A DNA stretch of 64,000 nt from BD2-11 clade cluster bacterium bin43. GTDB taxonomy: Bacteria; Gemmatimonadota; Gemmatimonadetes; Longimicrobiales; Gaopeijiaceae. Below are positions 34,939 to 43,144 of this stretch, piece after piece. Every line of letters starts with the position of its first letter. Within the stretch, counting starts at the first letter, position 1. Location of the stretch: contig MPMR01000006.1 in assembly GCA_002238605.1 (NCBI GenBank), positions 62,001 to 126,000 on the forward strand, written 5' to 3'. The position numbers and the translations under genes were made by a program. The notes below the pieces were generated by a model. That model saw only the letters and a list, made by a program, of their open reading frames with translations, was not told the origin of the DNA and did not search any database.

Positions 34939-35130
34939 GTGACCCATGCGCTCACAGACCGTGAAATCCTCGAAATCTTCTATCGCGCCGTGGCTCAATG
35001 ACAACAACCTGTCCGGGTCGATTCCGCCGGAACTCGGGAGCCTGTCCAGCCTCCACGTCCTGGATCTCGATGAGAACAGACTCACGGGGTCAATCCCGCC
35101 GGCGCTGGGCGATCTTGGCTTTCCGGCTGT
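34939..35130 (+). pseudogene. Leucine-rich-repeat protein remnant
   Basis: One frame reads [17 protein letters not shown], the usual start of bacterial plant-type LRR proteins. After a deletion and frame change the sequence reads [20 protein letters not shown] and [17 protein letters not shown], two typical 24-residue LRR units. The rest of the gene is missing. It is a scar of a secreted or surface LRR gene. Confidence 0.6.
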
Positions 35131-35246
35131 TTGCCAATCCGCGTTCCTCAAGCAATGACGACGCCAGACGATTGAGGCTACCTCGAGCTCGGCCAGATTG
35201 AGCAGCGTCGCCAGACCGCCACGATCCAGGATGAAGGAGGCAGGCC

Positions 35247-35975
35247 GTGAACGGACGCACACTCGCTCTCGCGCTGGCACTCGTCGCGCCCACACCCGGC
35301 TTCGGGCCTGTGATGGCCACAGCCCAGAACGTGGGTGATCGAGTACGCATCACTATCGGCGAAGACAGGGTTGTCGGCAGGGTTGTCACGCTTGGACAGG
35401 ACAGCATCGGCCTGTTATCCAGCCCGACTCGGTTCAGAGCCGTCGCGTGGGAGAGTGTCGATCTGCTGGAGCGCAGGACCGGTTCGCGTTGGTTGTTGGG
35501 AGCAGCCATTGGTGGTGGTGTCTTGGTGGGGGCAGGGGCGATCGCAGTGGCGACGAAGGAACCATGCACCGGCTTCTGCATCGAAGTTGTTCCCCCCGCA
35601 GCAGCGTTTGCCACCCTAGATATAGTCGGAGGTCTCTCGGGTGCGGTTATCGGTCGACTGTTCTCGCGTTGGGAAACCGTTGCGACCGACCGTGCGGGCG
35701 CCATGATCCTTTCGCCGACCGTGGATCTACGACTCGGTCGACAAACCATCCCTGGGCTGTCCATCGGTGGACATCTCCGTCTGAGTGGCTCGGCTGCGGC
35801 GCGCCCAGGCCGGATCGCGCAGATCGATTCCGTCTTTCCCGCTATCGCGACAGGATGGAATCAGCATGTACGGGTTCCGGCACGGCTCGCGCCACGAGCG
35901 CCACGCCCGGGACCTGCGCGCCTTCCTCGACAATCCGTACGTGTCACTCGTGTCGGTCGGAGCGACCACTGCTGA
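35247..35975 (+). CDS. Secreted or membrane-anchored protein of unknown function, C-terminus replaced
   Basis: A 242-residue frame starting at GTG 35247 with AAGGAGG 7 bases upstream. It has a signal peptide ending ATAQN, a small beta domain (VRITIGEDRVVGRVVTLGQDSIGL) and a Gly/Ala-rich membrane segment (WLLGAAIGGGVLVGAGAIAVA), then another Gly-rich stretch and a barrel-like end. From about residue 205 the frame runs out of frame through a vapC remnant, giving an Arg/Pro-rich tail. The true C-terminus was probably lost when the vapC piece arrived. The body is likely a real gene; no function known. Confidence 0.55.
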   Translation: MNGRTLALALALVAPTPGFGPVMATAQNVGDRVRITIGEDRVVGRVVTLGQDSIGLLSSPTRFRAVAWESVDLLERRTGSRWLLGAAIGGGVLVGAGAIAVATKEPCTGFCIEVVPPAAAFATLDIVGGLSGAVIGRLFSRWETVATDRAGAMILSPTVDLRLGRQTIPGLSIGGHLRLSGSAAARPGRIAQIDSVFPAIATGWNQHVRVPARLAPRAPRPGPARLPRQSVRVTRVGRSDHC

Positions 35976-36168
35976 CCGCTATTCGAGGATCGCGGCGGCG
36001 CTCGGCGCGAAAGGCCGTCGCATCCCCACAAACGATCGCTGGATCGCTGCCCATGCCATGGAGACCGGGGCCGATCTGGTGTCGGCCGTCCGCCACTTCG
36101 AGCATGTGGACGGGATCGCGTGGATTCGGCTAAGGGGCGGGCGCGGACCGACTTTGCCAACGGTGTGA
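35866..36168 (+). pseudogene. VapC (PIN toxin) C-terminal two thirds
   Basis: The frame begins MYGFRHGSRHERHARDLRAF and ends VDGIAWIRL plus a short tail. It matches the middle and C-terminus of a PIN-domain toxin, with IPTNDRWIAAHA and GADLVSAVRHFEHV carrying the later acidic sites. The N-terminal strand with the first Asp is missing and no antitoxin is adjacent. The N-terminal part of a close relative is found at 52.2-52.5 kb. Confidence 0.75.
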
Positions 36169-36218
36169 AGGCAAGCTGTCTCACTTGCATTCCGAGCGAG
36201 ACAGGCTCGACTGACCTA

Positions 36219-36285
36219 ACACGCAGCCTACCCCAACGCGACCTCTACAGGGTCACGTAGACCTCCACGCTCAGGCGCCTCTGGT
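36219..36285 (-). pseudogene. hicB/hicA junction remnant
   Basis: About 65 bases match the end of hicB and start of hicA at 55.25-55.32 kb (shared GCAGCCTACC, GGTCACGTAGAC). On the minus strand the piece reads RLSVEVYVT, comparable with RWRTEVYVT of the intact HicB, but it has a stop. The rest of 36,169-36,365 is without features. Confidence 0.55.
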
Positions 36286-36365
36286 ACGCCGGTCAGATCC
36301 TCAAAGTCGGTCGCAAGGCACCAGTAGATCCTCCCCTGCTGGACTCCGGGATGCCCGTTGACAAC

Positions 36366-36385
36366 ATGTAACCCCAAGGTTACAT
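36366..36385. promoter_or_regulatory. Inverted-repeat operator of the first ArsR-SRPBCC cassette
   Basis: ATGTAACC at 36366-36373 and GGTTACAT at 36378-36385 are perfect inverted repeats with a CCAA spacer. They end 8 bases before the arsR start at 36394. ArsR regulators commonly repress themselves from such sites. The GTAACC/GGTTAC half-sites recur at the second cassette (49054-49071). Confidence 0.75.
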
Positions 36386-36393
36386 ATCAGCTC

Positions 36394-36744
36394 ATGGATA
36401 CCTTGCAGCTCGATCTCGTGCTCGCCGCGATGGCCCACCCCAGCCGCCGGCGGATGCTCGACCTGGTGAGTTCAATGCCCGGGATGAGCGTCACGGCAGT
36501 GGCGTCGCATTTCGACGTCAGCCGCATCGCTGTGATGAAGCACCTCAGAATCCTGGAAACAGCTGGGCTGATAACGTCCAGGAAGAAGGGGCGCGTCCGA
36601 CACCTCTTCTTCAACCCCATCCCCATCCAACTGGTCTACGACCGGTGGACCACGCAATACGCGGGCTTCTGGGCAGGCCGCATGGCCGATCTCAAGACCC
36701 GAATCGAAGGCCGCGCAGGAACGGAGGAACTCAAGAGTGCCTGA
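36394..36744 (+). CDS. ArsR-family (SdpR-like) regulator
   Basis: A 116-residue winged-helix regulator: LVLAAMAHPSRRRMLDLVSS, then MSVTAVASHFDVSRIAVMKHLRILETAGLI and KKGRVRHLFFNPIPIQ. No metal-binding cysteine motif is visible. I chose the ATG at 36394; the frame is open from a TTG at 36358, but that would place the operator inside the gene. It overlaps the SRPBCC gene by 8 bases, the usual pairing in which an ArsR protein controls an AHSA1-type partner. Confidence 0.85.
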   Translation: MDTLQLDLVLAAMAHPSRRRMLDLVSSMPGMSVTAVASHFDVSRIAVMKHLRILETAGLITSRKKGRVRHLFFNPIPIQLVYDRWTTQYAGFWAGRMADLKTRIEGRAGTEELKSA

Positions 36745-37282
36745 AACCACCCAGGTTTTCCGCATCGTCATCCACGGATCCGTTGAAGACGTCTGGCGGG
36801 AGATCACAAAGACGGATGAACCCATCGCGTGCTTCTTCAACTCCCGCATGGAGGTCTCCGCTTTGCGCCCGGGATCGAGGCTCGCCATGCGGACGCCCAA
36901 CAGCGCGTACACGGGCGTCGTCGGAGAGATACTCGAGGTCCGGCCGTACCGGAGATTCAGTCACACTTTTCGCTTCACTCACTTGAACGAACCGGCCTGC
37001 AAAGTCATCTACGACCTCGAGCCGGTCGAGGGTGGGGTGGAGTTCACGTTGACGATCGAGGCCCTGCCGGTAGGCACCAAGTCTGCCAAGCAGATGGTTC
37101 AGGGCGGCCCGATGATCGTGAAAACGCTCAAGGCAGTCATCGAAACCGGTCGGCCCAGCTTGGGGACGAGGGCCCTATTCGCTCTTTTTCGGGCGATGCA
37201 GCCGTTCACACCGAAAAAGTGTCGGACCGAACACTGGCCGGTCGCCGAACTCCCGGCATCGAAGGAGCCCATCCATGAATAA
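36737..37282 (+). CDS. SRPBCC (AHSA1-like) domain protein
   Basis: A 181-residue START/Bet v1-like protein (VFRIVIHGSVEDVWREITKTDEP, then FRFTHLNEPACKVIYDLEPVEGGVEFTLTIE). Such domains bind hydrophobic ligands in a helix-grip cavity. It starts with GTG inside the end of the arsR gene and overlaps the next gene by 8 bases, so the three form one operon under the ATGTAACC operator. The ligand is unknown. Confidence 0.82.
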   Translation: MPETTQVFRIVIHGSVEDVWREITKTDEPIACFFNSRMEVSALRPGSRLAMRTPNSAYTGVVGEILEVRPYRRFSHTFRFTHLNEPACKVIYDLEPVEGGVEFTLTIEALPVGTKSAKQMVQGGPMIVKTLKAVIETGRPSLGTRALFALFRAMQPFTPKKCRTEHWPVAELPASKEPIHE

Positions 37283-37948
37283 GAAGCGAGGAAGTGCCGA
37301 ACGATCCTGTGTCTTGATCGCTGGAATGTGACGGTCGCGCTGGCCGCGACGCCAACGGTTTCGCTTGCGCAGTCAGGACGCAACATGGAGCCCCCTCCGC
37401 ACTGGCAGGTCCTGCACCCGGACCGGAACGAAGCGGTGGAGCGCCGCTTTGTGGTCATGCGGCCCGGTTGGCACATTTTCGCCGGGCCGGGCGCCCTGCT
37501 GTCGGATCCCGGGAGTTTCGCGTCGGGCAACTTCAGCGTCTCCAGCAAGATGTTCCTGTTCCCCACGCCCGAGCTCGGAAGACCCTATGGCGTGTTTCTT
37601 GGGGGCAGCCAGTTCGAAGGAGAGTCGTCCAACTACGTTTCGTTTCAAATCCGGAACGACCGGCGGTTTCGCGTTGCCCACCATACCGGGGACCAAGTCC
37701 ACGAGCTGGTTCCCTGGACCGAGCACGCCGACATCGTGTCGTTGGAGCCGACCGGGGGCCCGGTCGAGAACCGGCTAGCCGTCGATGTCCAGGATGGAGT
37801 TGTGTCGTTCTTCATCAACGATGCCGTTGTTGCCGAGCTCTCGGGCGCGGGACTAACGACAGACGGAGGGATTGGCATCGCCGCAGGTGGCGACCTGAGC
37901 CTTCACGTGACCGAGCTCCGGATCGGACCGAACCACCCCGCCGGCTAA
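37275..37948 (+). pseudogene. Secreted jelly-roll-like protein with probable frameshift in signal peptide
   Basis: A start at 37275 gives MNKKRGSAERSCVLIAGM and then stops at 37331. The next frame, from GTG 37328, continues VTVALAATPTVSLAQSG and then a 200-residue protein. Joined, they make one clean signal peptide, so one base is probably missing near 37,328. The body (HIFAGPGALLSDPG, SNYVSFQIRND, VDVQDGVVSFFIND, GGIGIAAGGDLSLHVTELRI) resembles LamG/DUF1080-type beta jelly rolls. It is the third gene of the ArsR-SRPBCC operon. If the GTG is used alone, export would be doubtful. Confidence 0.6.
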
Positions 37949-38038
37949 ACAATGGTGGCGCGAACGTGCTCCTCAAACCCGACGGACTCTCACCGTGCCG
38001 CTAATCGCCGGACACTGCGGTACATCAGAAAGGTCTTC

Positions 38039-38699
38039 ATGTTGTTCGCGGTCGGGGGCTGGGCCTGTAGCGAGTCGGCCGACAGGCCAGCGGCCACGGG
38101 CGAGCCGATTCCGGTTTGGTCGCCGGACGGCGGACGCCTCGCGTTCATGTTCACTCGAGGATTCGAACTGGGCGTCCTCGGCCCGTTCCCGGGGCACATC
38201 TACGTTATTGACTTGGCGCAACGGACGGTCGATCAGCTGACAGTCGCGCCGTTGACGTCGTCTTTGGGCCCGACCGACTGGTCAGCCGACGGAGAGTCGA
38301 TCCTGTTCGCCCGGGTAGTGGGAGAAGCGACCCGATGTCTTTGTGATCGACCTTGCGACCGGCCTCGAATCGCAACTCACGCAATCCATGCGAGGCAACT
38401 ATTCGGCAACGTTCTCGCACTCGGGTGACCGAATTGCGTTTCATTCCGAATCGGACGACGGCGCACAAATCGTCGTGAGCGACCTGGGCGGGGACAACCA
38501 GCGCCGAGTCACCAGCGGACCGGGCTTCCGGTACGGCCCCCGATGGTCTCCCGATGATCGGTGATTGATGTTCTCGGCGAGTGACGACGGAAATCAATAC
38601 GACATCCGTGCGATCCGCATCGAGGACGGGGTCGTTGTTGATTTGGTGTCGACCCCGGAAGACGAGCGGGAAGGTCGGTGGATTCCTCCGCTTCGGTGA
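38039..38699 (+). pseudogene. TolB/PD40-like propeller lipoprotein, frameshifted
   Basis: Three frames in a row encode one protein. The first has a lipobox VGGWAC and VWSPDGGRLAFMF, then DWSADGESILFARV. The second, from about 38,325, reads PDVFVIDLATGLESQLTQS, SHSGDRIAFHS and GPRWSPDDR. The third, from 38,568, reads MFSASDDGNQYDIRAIRIEDG and stops at 38,699. These are PD40/WD40-like blades. At least two frameshifts, near 38,325 and 38,562, break it. Confidence 0.75.
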
Positions 38700-38732
38700 C
38701 TCGCGTCCAGAGTGGTACGTCGGCTCTGGCGC

Positions 38733-38820
38733 CCCATCCAGCCATTCGTCCGCCCGCGGGATTCGGCGAGAGCCGACCGAGTTCGTCTGGACGCGTTCAT
38801 GGTCGAGCGATGGACACCAT
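38733..38820 (+). pseudogene. Small Rpn-family remnant
   Basis: About 30 bases around CCATTCGTCCGCCCGCGG match 45,350-45,385. Then CTGGACGCGTTCATGGT and GATGGACACCAT match the DLDAFMVGRMDT coding part of the 45.7-kb Rpn fragment. It is the same element with the middle deleted. Confidence 0.5.
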
Positions 38821-39294
38821 CGCGCGGGTGCGGACGGCGTGAATCTGCCGTCCACCTCGGCGAACAACTCCTTAGCCTTCACAACTGTGTATCCGAAGAC
38901 ACTTACGAAGCCGGAGGAGTGGAACGCAAACGACATCCTTACCACTTGGCTTCTGAACTGCCCATTCCGGCGATGCCGACCACCGATTCCGGCAAGCCGA
39001 TCGCAGATTCCATTCCATGCCGATCACCTTGGAGGAGCGGAGGTCCATAGGGGCGCTGGGTGTGGGGGTTGAGGGTTGAAGTTGGGGTGTGGAGTCGGTC
39101 TTCGTCGAGCGGACCCTGACGCGCTACCGCGACACCGGCTACGCCTGAAAACCCCCGGACACGCCCACTGTCAGTCGCTCGCACGCATGTGTTGTGTGGG
39201 CGTGGCTGCCCGATCCGCCAGCAGGGAGTCCAAGATGAGCAACGAAGCGACCACCGAGGGGATTAAGACCTTGCTTGGCGGGCGAACCCGCAAG
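38821..39294. other. Gene-poor stretch with small gene ends
   Basis: No intact gene. Near 39,090-39,150 a frame ending ESVFVERTLTRYRDTGYA looks like the end of a lost gene. At 39,235 an ATG with GGGAG upstream opens SNEATTEGIKTLLGG, similar to the N-terminus of MATE-type efflux proteins, and is cut after about 24 codons at the border of the next gene. Both are short and uncertain. Confidence 0.35.
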
Positions 39295-39909
39295 CTATCT
39301 CCGTGCCTGATGTTGAGCGAAGTCGTAAAGCGCCTGGAGGTTGTCCTTCGCCCGTTGCATTGAGTGAGGATGGTTCTCGTCGAACGGATTCCCGAACCAG
39401 AGATGAGGAGTCACTTCCATGATCCTGGGTTCTCCCGAACGCGTCAACGTGACCCTCATGCGGCAGCGTCCCCGATACCCGCGCTTGGGATCTAGGCAGT
39501 TCCTCGCCCGGAGCAGCGCCTGCCTCCATTCCTCTGCACCAAGTTGATCCAGAGTAATAGAGGCAATACGACCTTCCTTGATCGGGGGACGGTGCTGGAT
39601 TTGCCAAGCGTCCCGTCTCCAATTCATGGTAACCGTCTCGGGTCTCGGAACCTTGTCGCGACACCTCAGGAGGAGTGGACGGGAGAGTTCCCGCTCGATT
39701 AGTCGCGCTACGGGCCAGCCGTCGTACTTCATACCCTCCAAGTTGACTCCCAACCAAGCAGTAGTACCATCGTGACTGGCGTTCCACTGCACGCCCTCGA
39801 CCCCATCCGAGAGGCCATACACGGGATTGCCAAACTCCCGCCCATCGCATTCAAACATCTCCCTGAAGAGATCCATCACGACTGCGACTTGCTGGTTCAA
39901 CACCCTCAT
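39295..39909 (-). CDS. Unknown protein, has truncated relative at 44.3 kb
   Basis: A 204-residue protein without a domain I recognise. The N-terminal 60 residues (MDLFREMFECDG, EGVQWNASHDGT, AWLGVNLEGMKYDGW) match the shorter frame at 44,247-44,558 (IGLFRDLFDCDG, DDVQWNAGYFRSG, ATLGVNLDE). So this is a real protein family present twice. The remainder is basic and Trp-rich (MNWRRDAWQIQHRPP), with no enzyme motif. It is a single minus-strand gene beside an IS3 remnant. Confidence 0.6.
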   Translation of the reverse strand: MRVLNQQVAVVMDLFREMFECDGREFGNPVYGLSDGVEGVQWNASHDGTTAWLGVNLEGMKYDGWPVARLIERELSRPLLLRCRDKVPRPETVTMNWRRDAWQIQHRPPIKEGRIASITLDQLGAEEWRQALLRARNCLDPKRGYRGRCRMRVTLTRSGEPRIMEVTPHLWFGNPFDENHPHSMQRAKDNLQALYDFAQHQARR

Positions 39910-39997
39910 ATCACCCCCTGCTCATCTAGTGCCGTGTAGGTTGGTCAACCTGCACGGCCGCTGTTCTTCCGCCATCATGATGCGGTCTAGAGTAAGG

Positions 39998-40445
39998 TGG
40001 TCCCGGTTTCTTGGACAGGTCGTTACGGTGGATTCCGGTAACGGATCGGGAGGCACCGAGATGGCCAAGAAGAGACGAAGGTTCACACCGGAGTTCAAGG
40101 CGCGGGTGGCGCTGGAGGCGCTACGGGAGCGCGACAGCGTGCAGGCGATCGCCAGGCGGCACAAGCTTCATCCGAACCAGGTGAGCACGTGGAAGCGGCA
40201 GTTGCTCGATGCCGTGCCGGAGGTGTTCGCCCAGGACGGAAGGCCCAAGCTCGCCAGGGAGCATGAGGTGAAGGTCCACGACCTGCACGCGAAGATCGGA
40301 GAGCTCACCGTCGAGCGGGATTTTTTTCGGCGCGGTTCGGGCACTGAGCCAGGCGGAGCGGATGCGGATGATCGAGCCGGATGGACCGCTGAGCCTGTCG
40401 AGTCAGTGCGTGCTGCTGGGCGTGAGACGGGATCTTCAGGATGAT
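39998..40445 (+). mobile_element. IS3-family remnant with intact OrfA start
   Basis: From ATG 40061 a frame reads MAKKRRRFTPEFKARVALEA, then DSVQAIARRHKLHPNQVSTWKRQLL and KIGELTVERDFF, an IS3 OrfA helix-turn-helix and zipper. The OrfB frame begins at AERMRMIEPDGPLSLSSQC and is cut near 40,445. A likely left terminal repeat, TGGTCCCGGTTTCTTGGACA, is at 39998. The element is truncated on the right and inactive. Confidence 0.8.
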
Positions 40446-40512
40446 GACCGTGCCGCTCAGCGAGCAATGGACACGATAGGCTTGCGCAGCATCTCGGCGA
40501 GGTTCCCGAAGG

Positions 40513-41313
40513 CTACTTCTTCAGAGCTGTCATGGTCACTGCCAAAACGCATGTGATGAGAACGGTTGCACATCCTGTGCGACCACCAAACTCCTCATCC
40601 AATTGCTGGCGCGTCTTCAAGCGGTCGATAGCCTCGCTGGCTTGCTGTTTGGTTCGGATTCTCCGGGGTTTGCCGCCCAGGCTCGAGATGTAGTCCAGTT
40701 GCCGCTGTGTGGGCGGATCGAGCGCTTTGGGGTTGGCAGTCCAGTGGTCGCCTGGAGCGCTTGCTACCTGCTCACGCGACAAGCGATTCAACATGCCTGC
40801 GAGCGTGACCGTGGCCAGCGCGTCGTTCAGTGGATCATGTACTGCGCCGACAAAGGACTTGAGCGACATGCGGGTAAGAGCGTTGGGAAGCGACGGCGGG
40901 TATCCCCATATCCCTCGAAGCGCGTTGTGCACGCAGTAGCTCCGTTTGCGATGAAATGTCTTGAATCCGTGGCGTCTTAGCTCCGCGTTCAAGACGAGCT
41001 TGTCGAAACGGACGTTGAAGCCGATCAGCGGGCGATCGCCGACGAAATCGGTGAGCTCTTGGGCGATCTCTCCGAAATCGCCAAGACCCTCCACATCCTC
41101 GTCGCTGATCCCATGCACCCGAGATGCAGCTACCGGAATCGGCACGCCGGGATTCAGCGTGGCTTCGAAGGTTTGCGTCTCCTGTTCCGCGTCGACGGTG
41201 AGGTCGGCGAGCACTATCGCCATCTTCACAATCCGATCTTGCGCTGGATCGAGCCCCGTGGTCTCGCAGTCGATCGCCGCAACTTCGCTCAGGTCGTCAA
41301 ATGGGGCAGCCAT
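40513..41313 (-). CDS. DnaQ-like DEDDh 3'-5' exonuclease with C-terminal membrane helix
   Basis: A 266-residue protein. The exonuclease core has the first Asp/Glu in AAIDCETTGLDP (D15, E17), the second Asp in IGFNVRFDKLVL, and His/Asp in HDPLNDALATV, the DEDDh set. After the core, PTQRQLDYISSLGGKP looks like a small nucleic-acid-binding helical module. The last 20 residues form a hydrophobic helix (ATVLITCVLAVTMTAL), unusual for this family and suggesting membrane attachment. It is transcribed toward an IS3 remnant and could form a unit with the two membrane genes upstream on the same strand, 380 bases away. Confidence 0.8.
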   Translation of the reverse strand: MAAPFDDLSEVAAIDCETTGLDPAQDRIVKMAIVLADLTVDAEQETQTFEATLNPGVPIPVAASRVHGISDEDVEGLGDFGEIAQELTDFVGDRPLIGFNVRFDKLVLNAELRRHGFKTFHRKRSYCVHNALRGIWGYPPSLPNALTRMSLKSFVGAVHDPLNDALATVTLAGMLNRLSREQVASAPGDHWTANPKALDPPTQRQLDYISSLGGKPRRIRTKQQASEAIDRLKTRQQLDEEFGGRTGCATVLITCVLAVTMTALKK

Positions 41314-41529
41314 GGGTCTTAGCGGTCCTCTCTTTTGGGCTTGGCTTCTCGCGCGGGCTGCTCTTGCTTGCGCCGAAACCGGTCTTCCAAACTGGAAGAG
41401 GTTCTGGCATGGGCTCTAGGTCGGGAATCAGGATACCAATCGCTCCAGTCCTGCGCGAATGCGTCTAAGCAGTCGAGGCGCCGCGGACTGCCTGGCTTCA
41501 ATGGCGCGAAGGGGGGACCAGGGCGCTCG

Positions 41530-41713
41530 CGCTGGCGACGACATGGCGCGCCAGCTGTCCGCGCTTTTCGATGACGTGTCTGGCCCTGAGGACATCGCCC
41601 TCCCCACCTGCTCGATGAACTCCGCGCCCTTTCCGAATTCGATGAACATCCGCCCCCAGAGCGTCGAAAACCATCATTTGGCCGAACTTCTAACCGACAA
41701 TCAGCCGCTCGGC
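41530..41713 (+). pseudogene. Rpn-family C-terminal remnant
   Basis: The plus strand encodes GDDMARQLSALFDDVSGPEDI, comparable with the Rpn C-terminal motif, followed by rearranged MNSAPFPNSMN (from the CGTGEEFIERV region) and the HHLAELLTDNQPL sequence shared with the 33.8-kb remnant. It overlaps the 3' end of the minus-strand gene at 41,690. Confidence 0.5.
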
Positions 41714-43144
41714 GAGCAGAGCCTTCCATCCATCCTCCAGGCGCTGATGAAGCAGTCCGTCGCGTTCGGCGGCGAGCTTCATGAGTGATAGCATCCGCTT
41801 CGCAAGTGTCACGAATTGGGCCAGGTTGATCGCCATCGGATTCCAGCCGTACAGTGCGGTCTTCAGGATGTTAGCGGATGCCAGGGCTCCATGAGTCAGG
41901 GCCTGCATCTGTTCCCGCTTCAGTCTCTCCGAGGTTTCCACCTCGCTGGATTCCGAATCGGTCGCGCAGGCCCGAATCCCGTGGTACGCCCACAGGATGA
42001 GCTCGGCGATCGCGGGCGAGATCTTCATGGTCATGAAGTGCCGAAGGTCGTAGCCGTTGCCGTACATGTACCGTGCAACATCCTTGACCGGTACTGGATC
42101 GCCCCCCTCCCTCAGGGTGAACCCGGACTTCGAACTGACGAGCTGGAAAGGTGCCAGAAAGGGTGGTGGAAGGCCCTGCGGTGTGAAGACATCCGAGAAT
42201 CCGTGGATGACCACCTTGACCATGGCCTCAAGGACGTTGGATGTGCCTCCATGACCGGGCACTTTGATGACCCGCCACGCACCGGACTTGTCAATAAACC
42301 TGCAGGTTCCTGAGAGGATGTCACCTACCCCGAACACGAGACCGAAGAGAGGATCGTGGCCAAGAGCGGCAAGGCGGTGGACGTTGGGCGTCAGCCCGAC
42401 CTTCGGGATAATGACATCATAAGGCACCTTGGCCCATTTCTCTGCGGCAGTGGTCAGCTCGGCGATCCACTGTTGAAACGCGTTGCGCTCAAGGTCGTCA
42501 GAGCCCTTCATCGGAGCGAGCTTCTTCGATTGCTCCTTCATCCAAGCCGTCAGTGGGCTTCCGCGCTGAGGCTGTCCCTTGAAGCTCCCACCGGGCGTCG
42601 CGACCAGCAGATAGTCCGTCATCGCCCCGACGAGCACCGCCAGCGCGACCATACGGAGGTCCCAGCGGTCCCACGGGGCAGGGCGGAACTCCGCGGCGAA
42701 TCGGCGTCGGATCTCGGCCGCCAGGTGCGGCGGCACCAACTGTGAGAGGGGATCGCCGGTCACCTCGATCCCGTGATCGGCAATATACCGTTCCACGTTG
42801 CGGAGATACGATTCCCAGTTCCCGCCTACATCCGGTAGCACAAGGTCGCCTGACGGATCGGTCGGCTGACGATCAACCCTCGTTTCCTGGACCGAGGGCG
42901 GATCATGGGCCGCAACATCAGCGGAGGTACGCCCCTCGGCCCGTGGGCGCTCCGAGTCGGCATCGGCGTGGATCTGCTCGATCATCGCCTCCAGGCGTGA
43001 CAGCTGGTCGCACTGCCGGGCAGACTCCGATTCGAGGACGTCTACCTGGCTCTCGAGCGTTCGCAGGGCGCCGCTCAGGGCATCGAGCTGGAGCCGCTGA
43101 GCGACAGCCGCCCACTCAGCTTCCGTCTTCGTGCTCTTGTTCAT
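41690..43144 (-). CDS. Unknown protein, second gene of TerB-like membrane operon
   Basis: A 484-residue protein starting at 43144, overlapping the upstream gene by 4 bases (ATGA). The first 60 residues form a coiled coil (LSGALRTLESQVDVLESES). A linker and a folded region follow, with hydrophobic segments LRMVALAVLVGAMTDYLLVA, DPLFGLVFGVGDILSG and ISPAIAELILWAYHGI. A short conserved-looking piece LAALGHDPLFGLVFG stands out. I do not recognise a family. The C-terminus ends within sequence shared with an Rpn remnant, so the last few residues may not be original. Coupling to the TerB-like gene implies joint action at a membrane. Confidence 0.65.
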   Translation of the reverse strand: MNKSTKTEAEWAAVAQRLQLDALSGALRTLESQVDVLESESARQCDQLSRLEAMIEQIHADADSERPRAEGRTSADVAAHDPPSVQETRVDRQPTDPSGDLVLPDVGGNWESYLRNVERYIADHGIEVTGDPLSQLVPPHLAAEIRRRFAAEFRPAPWDRWDLRMVALAVLVGAMTDYLLVATPGGSFKGQPQRGSPLTAWMKEQSKKLAPMKGSDDLERNAFQQWIAELTTAAEKWAKVPYDVIIPKVGLTPNVHRLAALGHDPLFGLVFGVGDILSGTCRFIDKSGAWRVIKVPGHGGTSNVLEAMVKVVIHGFSDVFTPQGLPPPFLAPFQLVSSKSGFTLREGGDPVPVKDVARYMYGNGYDLRHFMTMKISPAIAELILWAYHGIRACATDSESSEVETSERLKREQMQALTHGALASANILKTALYGWNPMAINLAQFVTLAKRMLSLMKLAAERDGLLHQRLEDGWKALLAERLIVG

